Of a stretch of DNA of 64,000 nucleotides, positions 26,346 to 35,511 are shown piece after piece. Made by a program: the position numbers and the translations under genes. The notes beneath the pieces are model-generated. The model did not search any database. It was not told the origin of the DNA and saw nothing but the letters and a program-made list of their open reading frames with translations. Within the stretch, counting starts at the first letter, position 1. Each line of letters begins with the position of its first letter. Origin of the DNA: Sporolactobacillus pectinivorans (GTDB taxonomy: Bacteria > Bacillota > Bacilli > Bacillales > Sporolactobacillaceae); contig NZ_NXGA01000001.1 of assembly GCF_002802965.1 (NCBI RefSeq), positions 3,755,343-3,819,342 of the forward strand, in the 5' to 3' direction.

Positions 26346-27032
26346 CCCCCAGTAGGTAGGGTCACCTTTACCTGCTTCAGAGGCAGGAATTATTCAAGCT
26401 ATGATTCCTGTATTCACTTTACTTTTTGCAGCTCTGTTTCTTAAAGAACGGACTAACTGGCTACAAAAGCTTTCAATTTGTTTGTCCGTTTTTGGTATTA
26501 TATTTATTCTTGTAATGACAGGCGCTCAGTTTGGCTATATTAATTGGTTAGGTATTATTTTATTGCTTGTGAGTACTTTGTCCATTCAGGTTATAATGTC
26601 TTGGCAAGAACGATGACAAGAGATTATAAGATGATCGACATAACTTATTTAATGGTTATCACCAGATTTTTGTCATTTAACATTATGGCTTTAGCTAATC
26701 ATCTGATAGATGGAACAATCTCAAAGTCTTTTCAGCCGTTTTTACATCTCTCGTTTTTTGTATCAATTTTAGTTTTGGGTATTTTTGCATCTTTTATTGC
26801 TTTCTTTTTGGCTAATTTTGCCTTATCTGAAATTGAAGCTCCAAAGTTTGGCGTTTTCACCAATCTCACAACCCTTATTGCCATGTTCTCCGGTGCTGTT
26901 TTCCTGCATGAAACCTTGTTCTATTATCATTATATTGGGGCTCTTTTCGTTATCCTTGATGTTGTCAGCGTTAATGTTTTTTCAGTATCCACTGATAAAA
27001 CAAAGAAACACTTATCCAATAACTTTATCTGA
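26346..27032 (+). pseudogene. EamA/DMT transporter remnant, N-terminus lost, frameshifted
   Basis: From about 26346 the frame encodes PASEAGIIQAMIPVFTLLFA and following helices of an EamA protein, without the first three helices. The frame breaks near 26590 and resumes as YNVLARTMTRDYKMIDITYL and the second EamA repeat, ending EAPKFGVFTNLTTLIAMFSG, FLHETLFYYHYIGALF. It is a dead gene and not the same as the intact transporter gene at 16087. It marks the left side of the mobile-element region. Confidence 0.75.
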
Positions 27033-27154
27033 TTATACCGTTAGCTCATTATCTGGTAAAAAAATTAAACATTGATGTGTCATGGCCACTTCTTTGCCGT
27101 ATCTCCCATCGTGCAGTGACTTTAGGATGACCTCTTTTTCAATACGTTGATTTT

Positions 27155-27979
27155 TTACATATCAGCAATAGCATTTTTTAATTCTTTAATCGCTTTTTCA
27201 TACTCGGGAATTCCGGCTAACACTTTTAGACTGTCATCATCTATCAGTGACTCAATCATTTTTTTTCTTATTATTTTTTGCCCTGTTGGATTTACTTCTA
27301 GGTCATAATTCTCAAAATAAGGGTTGCCCTGATAATCATAGCCGGAGGAGAGCAGTCCATCCACATACGTTTGGAACCATTTGGCTGCCTCCTCCTTCTT
27401 ACCGTTTTCTATGTGTAATTGGCAGTAGTTGTATGCTGCTGAATGTAACCCCGTTCCAAATAGATTCTGCATCTTATAAATGGCTTCCAGATAAAAGAAT
27501 GCCTTATCATAATTCTGTTCTGTTTTTGAAATGTTTGCCAGCGTAGTTAGCGTAAGATAAGTTTGGTTTACATGCTGCATTAACATCCTGCTGCAAAGAA
27601 TGATCGCCTCCTTGGTCTTACCCTGCTTCAGATAAAGAGTTGGGTACAAAGCCATTGGATTTATCGGTGACTGTGGAAGCTCCTTAAGTGTTTTTTCACT
27701 CTCTTCATAGTTCTCAAGTATCATCTGAATATTGGCGACAGAAAACAACGCTAGTGGTGTATATTTCGGTTCTCTACTTTCAACTACCTGTTGGAACAAG
27801 GCCAAGGAATGATACATCTTGGTCTTAATAAGTTCTTCCGAACGCTCATTTGACATCAACCAATACATTTGGAGCAAACTGGCAACAGTAAATTTTAAAT
27901 GAATACTGTTGGGATACTCATTTAAGTACTCTTGACATCTTGCCTCTCCAACAACATAACCTTCATGCAGGAATACTTC
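27155..27979 (-). pseudogene. C-terminal TPR part of an XRE-TPR regulator split by an IS
   Basis: 274 residues of helical tetratricopeptide-like repeats (for example HLKFTVASLLQMYWLMSNER, IQMILENYEESEKTLKEL, ANISKTEQNYDKAFFYLEAI). The matching N-terminal helix-turn-helix is at 29277-29528, on the other side of the IS. Removing the IS and one copy of the 10-bp duplication joins the halves in frame (NIKQKLT then EVFLHEGYVVGEARC) into a protein of about 358 residues. Such proteins are Rgg/PlcR-like or MecR-type regulators that often bind a peptide. The frame continues upstream into the IS, but that start is artificial. Confidence 0.85.
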
Positions 27980-29286
27980 CGTTAATTTCCAGGGCAAACG
28001 CATTAGAAATTCTGATTGATCGCGTGCTACAATGAGTGCAACAAATGAATTATGAATGATCCGAGAGGCGATAAGCCAGCGCAAGCACCGTTTTTAAATA
28101 GGGAAAATCAAAACCTGCTTTTAACCGCTTTCCTCGAATACTCCACTTACTCGTTGTCTCCTGCTTCAGTAAATTGACCACACATCGGCGCAGCAGAGCC
28201 ATATTCTGCGCACTATTTTTCAGACGCATGCGCTGCTCGTCCTCTCGGAACGTGACATCGAGCACGTGATGAAGTCCATTTTCGATCTGCCAGTGCTGGC
28301 GCACGGCTTTAGCGAATGTTTTCGCATCGCTGGAAAGTGAGGATAGATAGAACCGGCGTTCCACGCTGACCTGATCACCAGTCTGCCGTTCAGACTCAAC
28401 CACACCGACACTTTTAAGTCCTTTCCATTCCTCTTTTTGATCCAAAAAATCAATGGCGTCGGTCGTCCAGTAACGGCGGACATCGACACGACCATGACCT
28501 TTTTCGACCTGTTTATAGAAGCTGTGCGGGACATCCTTAAACGCATTTTTCTGTGCGTCTTCCAGATACAGTCGGACGTCTTCATGGAGCGTGGACTGGT
28601 TGCCTTTCAGAGCCAGCACATAATCCGCTTCTTTCTCCCTGATCTTGGCGGCAATATCTTTCTGGCAGCCCCTAGCGTCAAGGGTGACCACGCAGCCTTT
28701 GAGGTTCAGCAGTTCGAGCAGGTCAGGAATAACGGTGATTTCATTTGTTTTTCCCTCCACTTTTCGCTGAGCCAGTACCGCCTTTTGTTCGGTCGCCCAT
28801 GCGCATAAGGTATGAATCGCTCGCTTGTTAGCCGCACGGTGATGGGAGCCACGCAGTGTTTTCCCATCAATGGCCACTACTTCGCCTTGGGTCAGTGTGT
28901 AGACGTCGGCTGTCCAATTCATGAAGCAACGTTCAACAGTCTCAGGATCGAGCAGAGAAAAGACCCGGGCAAAGGTATCATGAGAGGGAATCCCATTGGG
29001 CAACTCAAGGAAGCTTTCAAACCATTCTTTACGGGCATAGCCGAATTCTTCCATATCGGTAAACGAATCAATCGCACAAATCGTCGCGGTCAGCGCGATG
29101 GTCAGGATATCAATGAGATTATGGCGCAAGTGATTTCCGCTGCGTGGATCAGGAATATCAGAAAGGTGGTCGATCAAATGTTTCGTCATGGGTACATGTC
29201 TCCTAAAACGGTCTTTTTTTCACATTTTACCGTTTTTAGGAATAATATTCCTCATTTTTTAAATGCGTAAGCCCTGCGTTAATTTC
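27980..29286. mobile_element. ISAs1-type insertion sequence with 10-bp target duplication
   Basis: The element spans 27990-29276 (1287 bp). Left end CAGGGCAAACGCATT and right end (inverted) CAGGGCTTACGCATT form terminal inverted repeats of about 20 bp. CGTTAATTTC flanks it at 27980-27989 and 29277-29286, a perfect 10-bp target-site duplication. It contains one transposase gene on the minus strand. Perfect duplication and an intact transposase frame indicate recent insertion. Confidence 0.93.
28050..29189 (-). CDS. ISAs1-family DDE transposase
   Basis: 379 residues, an intact frame. The N-terminus (HLSDIPDPRSGNHLRHNLID, then ICAIDSFTDMEEFG) carries the DUF4338-like ISAs1 motif. Catalytic aspartate regions are VVAIDGKTLRGSHH and VVTLDARGCQKDIA; the C-terminal glutamate lies in the RQHWQIENGLHHVLDVTFRE motif, characteristic of this family. 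The start follows a weak ribosome-binding site (AGGAG) about 10 bases upstream. The gene lies 60 bases from the left IS end and 87 from the right end. Confidence 0.93.
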   Translation of the reverse strand: MTKHLIDHLSDIPDPRSGNHLRHNLIDILTIALTATICAIDSFTDMEEFGYARKEWFESFLELPNGIPSHDTFARVFSLLDPETVERCFMNWTADVYTLTQGEVVAIDGKTLRGSHHRAANKRAIHTLCAWATEQKAVLAQRKVEGKTNEITVIPDLLELLNLKGCVVTLDARGCQKDIAAKIREKEADYVLALKGNQSTLHEDVRLYLEDAQKNAFKDVPHSFYKQVEKGHGRVDVRRYWTTDAIDFLDQKEEWKGLKSVGVVESERQTGDQVSVERRFYLSSLSSDAKTFAKAVRQHWQIENGLHHVLDVTFREDEQRMRLKNSAQNMALLRRCVVNLLKQETTSKWSIRGKRLKAGFDFPYLKTVLALAYRLSDHS

Positions 29287-29528
29287 TGTTTAATATTGAC
29301 AACCTCTGTTTCCAAAAGTTCCTGCTGAAAGGACAATAGGATGTCTAGGGATGTATTTAATGCACGGGCCAAGGGAGCTAGCAATGAAATATCTGGTGTT
29401 GAATTTCCTGTTTCCCATTTGCTGACTGCTCCTGCAGAAACACCAACCATAATGGCTAATTGTTCTTGGGTAATGTTCTTCTCTTTTCTTAACTGTAAAA
29501 TTGTTTTTCCAATATTTAATTTGTTCAT
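29277..29528 (-). pseudogene. N-terminal helix-turn-helix half of the IS-split XRE-TPR regulator
   Basis: 84 codons encode an XRE domain (MNKLNIGKTILQLRKEKNIT, then QEQLAIMVGVSAGAVSKWET). The ATG at 29528 has GAGGGG 9 bases upstream. Past 29277 the frame enters the IS and stops after five foreign residues. A truncated protein of about 90 residues could still bind DNA, but it lacks the TPR sensor. Confidence 0.85.
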
Positions 29529-29552
29529 ATTGAATCCCCTCAGATTTTTCAA

Positions 29553-30149
29553 TTCAAAAGCCCTTTGATAAATCTAATATAAGCTGAATTGGCCCCGTGA
29601 ACAATGGAGAGGAAGTTGGACTTAAGCAAAGAAAACTTGAATGGTATTCGACTTATGTGGCTTAAGTCTCTAGTTTCCAAAAGCGGGGTCTAAACCCACC
29701 GAACCCACCGCCTTTTTCCTTTTACGATCAGTGTGTATTTTCTCATATATTTTAACCTCCGAATTTTGGTTTTGATTAATAAGCTGATTCAAACTTAAAG
29801 TCTGTCGAGAAAAGAGCGGGATGCTTTGGTGAAACCACATCCCTTCCAACGCCAAAAATTTGAAATAAAAATGCTGAAATGATTTCTCATATCAGCACAC
29901 GATTGATTAAAATTCGTAGCACAGTAAGGGTACCTTTCGAAACAGAATGACTTGGTGGAAAATAAGACAAAAAAAGAAGGCATATTCTTCAAAATATACC
30001 TTCCGAATTTTGAACTGATACGGTTCTCTGACTCCGATCCTTGGCGGAATTTTGGCGGAGATCCTTATCAATTTAAATGTTTTTATCCATTTTACCTTTG
30101 CCAAAAATGCTGTTAAATCAACGTTTCGACACCAAACGAGGTATCTACT
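29553..30149. other. 597-base stretch beside the truncated integrase
   Basis: No gene is supported. Minus-strand frames from 29670 to 30104 have no recognisable content. The missing C-terminal part of the integrase (H-x-x-R and tyrosine motifs) is not found here, so it has been deleted. The attachment site may once have lain here, but I cannot define one. Confidence 0.45.
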
Positions 30150-30914
30150 TTATTCCCAGTCCATCTTATTTCTCATAAATAAGATATGATGAACACGAAG
30201 CCGCTTATTTTTAAAATCAATATCCTCCCACCATAAGGCTGTCCCTTCACTCACTCGGATCCCTGTCATAAAGTAAACCCACAGCATCACAAAACACAAA
30301 TGTTCATATAAATCATCTAAACAAATCGTTGAAATGACTCTTTCAAACTCTGTTTTTGTCCAATAAGGAACAATTGCTTTTCCCTTTGGGATGGGTTTAA
30401 CTTTTTTAGAAATATTGTACTCAAGATACTCCATTTCAACAGCCATATCCAAGCTCTTGCGAAACATACCAAAAACCAAACTCGCATACGCTTGAGAATA
30501 TCCAGCCCCATCTTCAGAAAGTAACCACGTCCGATATCTTTGGACATCTTCTATAGAAAGCTTTCGAAGTTGGATGGCTGAGAAGCGATCTCTCATACGC
30601 TCTAAAGTACGTTTACGAACATAGAATGTACTTTCTTCTACATCTGTCTTGTAAGCAGGAATATAGACGTTATCCATAAACTGACCATAAGTCATATGAT
30701 AATTTGCATAACCCTGAGTGGACAGATACTCATTCTTAACGCGTACCAATTCCTTGTAGGCTTGCAAAGCAGAAGTGAACTTTTTCCCTTGGCGATTGGT
30801 TCTTGATTTTTTTCTTAATCGTTTTCCAGTCAGTCGATCTTTTCCTAATTCCGTTTCATAATAGTATTGTCCAGTATCATCAACATAAACACCAGAATAC
30901 TTTGTTTTAGCCAC
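30150..30914 (-). pseudogene. Tn916-like tyrosine recombinase (integrase), C-terminally truncated
   Basis: 254 residues remain of a protein that should be near 390-400. The N-terminal arm-binding domain (YSGVYVDDTGQYYYETELGK) and the SAM-like domain (MTYGQFMDNVYIPAYK, then RTLERMRDRFSAIQLRKLSI) are present. Of the catalytic set only the first arginine remains (FMTGIRVSEGTALWWEDIDF); the frame stops after MRNKMDWE. H-x-x-R and the nucleophilic tyrosine are absent, so it should be inactive. It overlaps the upstream DUF3173-type gene by 8 bases, the normal arrangement. Confidence 0.82.
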
Positions 30915-31113
30915 GAGTGTTTTTCTCCAATTCTAGTTCACATCCTAGAATCGATTCAACAGTCTCTTTTGGCACACGCCCTAAACGCTTATTATTGTAA
31001 AATGGATATCCTTGTTGTACCATAATTTGTTTTGCCTGTCTAATGATATTAACAGCCGTATATTTAGAGTATCCTTTTTTAATTAAATCATCTTTGGTTA
31101 TTAATTCATTCAT
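30907..31113 (-). CDS. DUF3173-type excisionase-like protein
   Basis: About 68 residues from the ATG at 31113 (GGGGGA about 12 bases upstream). The sequence LITKDDLIKKGYSKYTAVNI, then RQAKQIMVQQGYPFYNNKRL and GRVPKETVESILG is a small winged helix characteristic of DUF3173 proteins, which sit directly before integrase genes in Tn916-like and related conjugative elements and probably act as excisionases. The 8-base overlap with int suggests coupling. With the integrase truncated it has no partner here. Confidence 0.75.
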   Translation of the reverse strand: MNELITKDDLIKKGYSKYTAVNIIRQAKQIMVQQGYPFYNNKRLGRVPKETVESILGCELELEKNTRG

Positions 31114-31485
31114 AAGGCATTTCATTCCCCCTTTAACCTCTAACCTCAAAAGATAATTCAATAAGTTTGAATCTCAAAATTAAAATCTCAGAATTACCGT
31201 CTTTTGGTTATTAGTTGATTAGCAAATCGAACAGCTTTGGCAAAGCTCACGGGAATCTCACCCCTGCATGGTTCTCATCCAGCCGTACCCATTGCCTGCG
31301 ACGCTTTTAACGCTCGGACTATGGCTATACGGGCGTATCATTATCCCGATAAAGAAGTCATGGCAGCAATCCTGCCTTGGATTGCTTGTGGGTCATTGAC
31401 AGGAATCGCTCGCTGTTTTATGAGGTCTTGGCGTGTCAGCCCATTGGCTCTTTCATTATCGGAACGTATTCGATTGCTATATACG

Positions 31486-31510
31486 ACGCCACAAGAGGCG
31501 TTTTCTTTTT
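31486..31510 (+). terminator. Terminator-like hairpin on the plus strand
   Basis: ACGCC (31486-31490) pairs with GGCGT (31497-31501), followed by TTTTCTTTTT. The stretch 31162-31630 otherwise has no supported gene; a 105-codon plus-strand frame (31237-31554) reads through this hairpin. Confidence 0.5.
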
Positions 31511-31536
31511 CAAAGAACGTAGGCCTTGTCAGCCTG

Positions 31537-31568
31537 TCAAAGCATATTAAATAAACAATATGCTTTGA
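31537..31568. repeat. Perfect 12-bp-arm inverted repeat
   Basis: TCAAAGCATATT (31537-31548) and AATATGCTTTGA (31557-31568) with an 8-base loop. Located between the regulatory genes and the recombination genes of the Tn916-like module; it may be a regulatory hairpin or a recombination remnant. Confidence 0.6.
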
Positions 31569-31630
31569 TAGAATGACAAATCCTAAATTATCGCGTATAA
31601 TAAACCTTGTTGTTTTGTGTTTATAGGATA

Positions 31631-31858
31631 CTAGATTTCAAAGTCCAAAATCATTTGCAGTAGGGCAGTGGTCAGCTGTTCCTGCATTTCTTTATCTACA
31701 AAGAAATAACCGTTGCTGTATTCGTCTGTGAGCGTTTTTGTAGCAAGTGTGACAATATAGCCCTCGTAATGTTTTAATATATATTGAATGGCTATAGCAT
31801 CACCACTGTTTGCTGCTTCAATGATAGAAAAGGGAATCAATTTTTTCTTCTCTCTCAT
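31631..31858 (-). CDS. Tn916 ORF8-like helix-turn-helix protein
   Basis: 75 residues: KKLIPFSIIEAANSGDAIAI, then QYILKHYEGYIVTLATKTL and YFVDKEMQEQLTTALLQMI. This is the conserved small HTH_16 protein that follows the sigma-like gene in Tn916-family elements. Its start overlaps the sigma-like gene by 4 bases. It takes part in controlling transfer-gene transcription in the family; no transfer genes are left here. Confidence 0.8.
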   Translation of the reverse strand: MREKKKLIPFSIIEAANSGDAIAIQYILKHYEGYIVTLATKTLTDEYSNGYFFVDKEMQEQLTTALLQMILDFEI

Positions 31859-32331
31859 GGCTCGTCCTCCAATAGCGTTTTGATCATTTCTAATGCACTA
31901 TGGCGGTTGCGATAGACTGTGCTTCGGTTTACACTTAATTCTTTAGCAATTTCTGCGTCTGACATTTCCAGATAGTAGAACATCAGAATAATATCACGCT
32001 TGCGCTTTGACAAAGTATCCAGTGCTTCAGCAATTTGACAATCAGTAACTTCCACATCCATTGATAAGACTTTATAAAATCGACGGTCCAGACGGTAAGT
32101 ATCAGAAGTGTGTAATTTATTTATATCTAAGTCTGAAACTTCTGAAAATAGGCTTTCGTGCCTTCTTCGTCTACCAATAGAGCGACGGTAGTTACTTTTA
32201 GTACGTATCATCACCTTTCTTGCCATATAATCAAATTGAAATTGTATGGTTGTCTGAAAATCATCTTGAATCTGATAATTAACCTTTTCAGGATGTATTT
32301 TATTGAAAGAAGATGGCCTCACAAGTATCAC
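31855..32331 (-). CDS. Tn916 ORF7-like sigma-70-type factor
   Basis: 158 codons from the GTG at 32331; a second GTG at 32322 has better spacing from AAGGGGG. The C-terminal half has the sigma region 4 helix-turn-helix (LDTLSKRKRDIILMFYYLEM, then SDAEIAKELSVNRSTVYRNR). The family activates transcription of conjugative-transposon genes. With ORF8, DUF3173 and the integrase it shows that a Tn916-like element once occupied this site. Confidence 0.8.
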   Translation of the reverse strand: MILVRPSSFNKIHPEKVNYQIQDDFQTTIQFQFDYMARKVMIRTKSNYRRSIGRRRRHESLFSEVSDLDINKLHTSDTYRLDRRFYKVLSMDVEVTDCQIAEALDTLSKRKRDIILMFYYLEMSDAEIAKELSVNRSTVYRNRHSALEMIKTLLEDEP

Positions 32332-32613
32332 CCCCCTTCCAAGTCAGCAAGAAAAAGGAAAAGTTTGATTCTTTTTCTCTTTCATACTGACTCTCACCAA
32401 AGGGAAGCTATTTGTTGCAGGAAACCCCCTATCTAAAGTATTGAAAAAAGCCCGAACGGATGTAATCATCCATACAGACTTTCGAATGCATATACATAAT
32501 CTTTATTATTCAGACAAGTTTTTACAAGTTAAACGGTAACAGTGGGAATGCTAGTAATTTCATCAAATACAGCTTACCGGTTCATTATTGTAATCTAAAC
32601 CTCTGGATAATTT

Positions 32614-33312
32614 TTATGATGGGACAGCACCATCATAAAAAATTTGAGAATCAACCATCTGAACTTTTTCTGTTTTTCTTGTATCAGCTACTGATAGGAT
32701 ATAATCATTATCTATCTCATACTGCTTAAATTTCCAAATACAGTTTAAATCCTCTCCCTCTGATGTAGAGGATATTTTAGGAGACCGATTCTGATTAAGT
32801 TCAATAGAGAAAGAGGATAAGTCTCTGCTTAAACCTTCCCCAACAGCCTTTAGAAAACATTCCTTCATCGTCCAGATCTTAAAAAATCGTCTTTTCCGCT
32901 CCAAACTATTCTTTGAGAGCTTAAGAAATTCACATTCTTTCTGCGTAAAAAATTGCTGAGCCACATCCAATTCAATTTCTTGAATCTTTTCAATATCTAT
33001 TCCAACAGGCTCATTATCTACCACGCAAACTACCCAAATCCCAGAGTGCGAAAGATTGAAATGAATATTCTTTGGGGTCATTAGTCGCGGTTTTCCATAT
33101 ATTCCAGTACAAAATTTGACTTCTTGCTTAGAACAACCGCTAAATTGATTGACCGCATATCGTACTAAAAGCTCAGCAAAAACACTCCTAATTTTGTCTT
33201 CTTGTTTTCTGTATTTTTTTATCCTAAAGAGTCGTTCTTTGCTAATCCTTGGCAATAACTTTTTGTATCGCAAAACCTCAATATTGAAATCAAGCTTTAT
33301 CGCCCAAATCAT
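32614..33312 (-). CDS. Sfp-type 4'-phosphopantetheinyl transferase
   Basis: 232 residues. Magnesium and CoA-binding motifs are intact: PVGIDIEKIQEIEL and FFKIWTMKECFLKAVGEGLS (W-x-x-K-E-x-x-x-K). The N-terminal half contains LSKERLFRIKKY-like and HFNLSHSGIWVV stretches typical of the surfactin type. It converts apo carrier proteins to holo form and here probably modifies the carrier domain of the synthetase at 35508. It overlaps the MFS gene by 4 bases and is the last gene of the four-gene operon. An inverted repeat (32611-32641) covers its last codons. Confidence 0.9.
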   Translation of the reverse strand: MIWAIKLDFNIEVLRYKKLLPRISKERLFRIKKYRKQEDKIRSVFAELLVRYAVNQFSGCSKQEVKFCTGIYGKPRLMTPKNIHFNLSHSGIWVVCVVDNEPVGIDIEKIQEIELDVAQQFFTQKECEFLKLSKNSLERKRRFFKIWTMKECFLKAVGEGLSRDLSSFSIELNQNRSPKISSTSEGEDLNCIWKFKQYEIDNDYILSVADTRKTEKVQMVDSQIFYDGAVPS

Positions 33313-34679
33313 TTTACAAGAGTTGAGCGAAGACCGACTGAGGAAAGAATACCGAGCAGAGAAAGAATGCTTGATCCAATCATTGCAGCACTAAAGCCCT
33401 TCGCAAACGCCGTTGTCGTCACGATATCTCCAAAGGCGTAGAAAATGATGACAGAAACCGTGATTCCTACTGCACCACCAAGGAGCCGAAACATGTTATA
33501 AATCCCTGACGCTTTAGCAATCTCGGCTCTGCCGACAGATCCAAGTGCTGCTTTCTGCAATGCGGGCCCTGCCATTGAAATTCCAGCACCCGCAAGGATA
33601 AGCGGAATAATCATTAGCCAATATGGGCTCCCTGGTACTGAAGTCAGCACAATCCATAAATAACCTATTCCTTGAAGAAGCAGACCAGTGATCGCTACCA
33701 GACGTTCACCAAATTTATCGACCGCTTTTCCAGCTATTGGCGCGACAATGACCAATGTCCCTGTCCAAGGCAAAAGTTGAAGCCCGGCTATCAATGCGTT
33801 TGATTTATCTGCAACCTGTAAATATTGGGGTAAAAAGAACACCACGCCATACATGGAGGCGTAAAGCAGAAAAGTAGAGATGACTCCACCACTGAAAGTC
33901 CATGATTTAAAAAAGGAAAGTGGGATCATTGGTTTTTTTTCATACCTCTGTCTCAAAACAAAAATGATTCCCAAAACGATGCTGAGCACGCCAACAATTA
34001 GTGTTGAAGTCTGAACCATTTTAGAAGTACTTTCTGATAACGCCCAGATAATCCCCGCCGAAGAAAAGACAATGAGTATAGAATCAATGATGTTTAAATG
34101 ACTGCCCTCTAACTGAGTTTCTGGTAATTCACGTTGCGACAGATAAATGCCAACAAGACCTATGGGAACATTAATCCAGAAAATCCATTGCCAAGCAAGC
34201 TTAGCAACAATCAAGCCACCCAGTGCAGGCCCTACAATGAGAGCAAGTCCGCCTATCCCACTCCAAATACCCAGAGCCTTTCCGCGTTCGGAAGGAGGAA
34301 TGGATGCCGTTAATATGGCCATCGACATAGGTGTCATTACAGAGGCACCGATTCCCTCTATGACCCGGGAAGCTATTAAAAGATCGATATTACTTGATAA
34401 TGCACAAAAAACTGAACCCAAAACAAAGATAAAGAGACCGATATTATACAGCCTTCTGTGTCCGATGCGATCTCCAATCGCAACACCAATCAATAAAACA
34501 GCTGCAATTGTAATGTTATAGGCATTGAGCGCCCATTGTAGCTCGCCAACCGAAATTCCAAAGTCGTTTCGAATCGCTGTTGACGCGGTTGTTACAATCA
34601 TCGAATCCATCATCGCCATGAAGAAGCCAAGCGATGTGAGCACGAGTACCCAAGTTGGATTTGTTTGTTTATTTGCCAT
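33309..34679 (-). CDS. MFS exporter (DHA2, 14-helix EmrB/QacA-type)
   Basis: About 456 residues with 13-14 hydrophobic helices. Motif A is GVAIGDRIGHRRLYNIG, the DHA motif D1 region is FMAMMDSMIVTTASTAIRND, and motif C is GIGGLALIVGPALGGLI. The ATG at 34679 has GGAGGG 7 bases upstream; the longer frame from 34718 starts inside the hydrolase gene. It overlaps the hydrolase by 11 bases. In this operon it probably exports the product of the synthetase or provides self-resistance. Confidence 0.87.
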   Translation of the reverse strand: MANKQTNPTWVLVLTSLGFFMAMMDSMIVTTASTAIRNDFGISVGELQWALNAYNITIAAVLLIGVAIGDRIGHRRLYNIGLFIFVLGSVFCALSSNIDLLIASRVIEGIGASVMTPMSMAILTASIPPSERGKALGIWSGIGGLALIVGPALGGLIVAKLAWQWIFWINVPIGLVGIYLSQRELPETQLEGSHLNIIDSILIVFSSAGIIWALSESTSKMVQTSTLIVGVLSIVLGIIFVLRQRYEKKPMIPLSFFKSWTFSGGVISTFLLYASMYGVVFFLPQYLQVADKSNALIAGLQLLPWTGTLVIVAPIAGKAVDKFGERLVAITGLLLQGIGYLWIVLTSVPGSPYWLMIIPLILAGAGISMAGPALQKAALGSVGRAEIAKASGIYNMFRLLGGAVGITVSVIIFYAFGDIVTTTAFAKGFSAAMIGSSILSLLGILSSVGLRSTLVK

Positions 34680-35511
34680 TGGATACCGCCCTCCTGTCAA
34701 CTCCACTGAGATGCTCAAGAATTTTCAGCAGAAATATCTCTGGAGACGTTACTGGGACAACATGCATTGCGCCTGGAATGATCTGTATTATTGAATTGGG
34801 AATTATTTTTGCAGCTTCCTTTGCGACAAGCCTATACGCAGGACGAGCATACTCACCATAACTTATAGTAACAGGACACAAGATTTTTTTTAAGTCCTCC
34901 GAAGAAGCTGGTAAATTTGGGGCACTCCGTTCAGTAAACATCAACGGAACTGTGCTTGCATTATCAAAGAATCTCTGTTTTAGTTCCTCATCGAAATCTT
35001 CAAACACTCCTTCTCTATTGCAGGCTCCATTAACAATATATTTAACCGCTTCTTTTGTATTCCCAGCTTTTACTGCTCCTATAGCGGGGCTTGCCATTTC
35101 TACACGATCACGCTGAATTTGCTGCAATATTTTTTTATCTAAAACAAAAGATGAAATGCCAGGTTCATAAGCAAACACGGATTTAACCAGATCCGGTCTT
35201 CTTGCAGCAACCAGCAATACAAGTGACGCTCCATATGACCATCCAACGAGATGAACAGGCGGGGTACAAACATTTTCTAAGAAATCAACAATATCTTCAA
35301 TATGATTATCAACACTAAAATCACTATCATTGACCTCCAGAGATTCTTCCCAAAAGCCTTCAAGTGTAGGGAAAAATAGATGACCCGAACCGTACCAATG
35401 CTCTCTTACCTGAGACCAGATCCGTCGATCGGAAATATAGCCATGAACAAACACGGTTTCTTCGCCCTGTCCGACCTCGTCATAGCATAGGACGCGATTT
35501 TTACTCATCAT
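34669..35511 (-). CDS. Alpha/beta hydrolase in the biosynthetic operon
   Basis: 280 residues with an alpha/beta-hydrolase fold. The nucleophile elbow is LVGWSYGASL and the oxyanion loop is TVFVHGYISDRR; the acid and histidine are expected near ITISYGEYARPAYR and IIPGAMHVVP. It overlaps the synthetase gene by 4 bases (ATGA) and the MFS gene by 11, so all three are translationally coupled. A role in releasing, cyclising or editing the product is inferred; a haloperoxidase- or esterase-like activity cannot be excluded. Confidence 0.85.
   Translation of the reverse strand: MMSKNRVLCYDEVGQGEETVFVHGYISDRRIWSQVREHWYGSGHLFFPTLEGFWEESLEVNDSDFSVDNHIEDIVDFLENVCTPPVHLVGWSYGASLVLLVAARRPDLVKSVFAYEPGISSFVLDKKILQQIQRDRVEMASPAIGAVKAGNTKEAVKYIVNGACNREGVFEDFDEELKQRFFDNASTVPLMFTERSAPNLPASSEDLKKILCPVTISYGEYARPAYRLVAKEAAKIIPNSIIQIIPGAMHVVPVTSPEIFLLKILEHLSGVDRRAVSNGK

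Noticed and set aside
28050..28084. Start of the TPR gene placed inside the IS by the longest open frame
   Set aside because: The codons upstream of 27979 belong to the IS; the 10-bp duplication and in-frame rejoining show that the real N-terminus is at 29528.
29980..30080. Repeated GGCGGAATTTT-like sequence near the truncated integrase as an attachment site
   Set aside because: No matching copy was found at another element boundary in the window, so an att site cannot be defined.
29670..30104. Three short minus-strand frames downstream of the truncated integrase
   Set aside because: No family features and no ribosome-binding sites; they do not contain the missing integrase motifs.
31237..31554. 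A 105-codon plus-strand open frame between the Tn916-like regulators and DUF3173 gene
   Set aside because: It reads through a terminator-like hairpin, has no ribosome-binding site and opposes all neighbouring genes; I could not assign it to any family.
32611..32641. Inverted repeat over the PPTase stop codon as a terminator
   Set aside because: The stem is good, but no T-run follows on the coding strand, so I do not call it a terminator.
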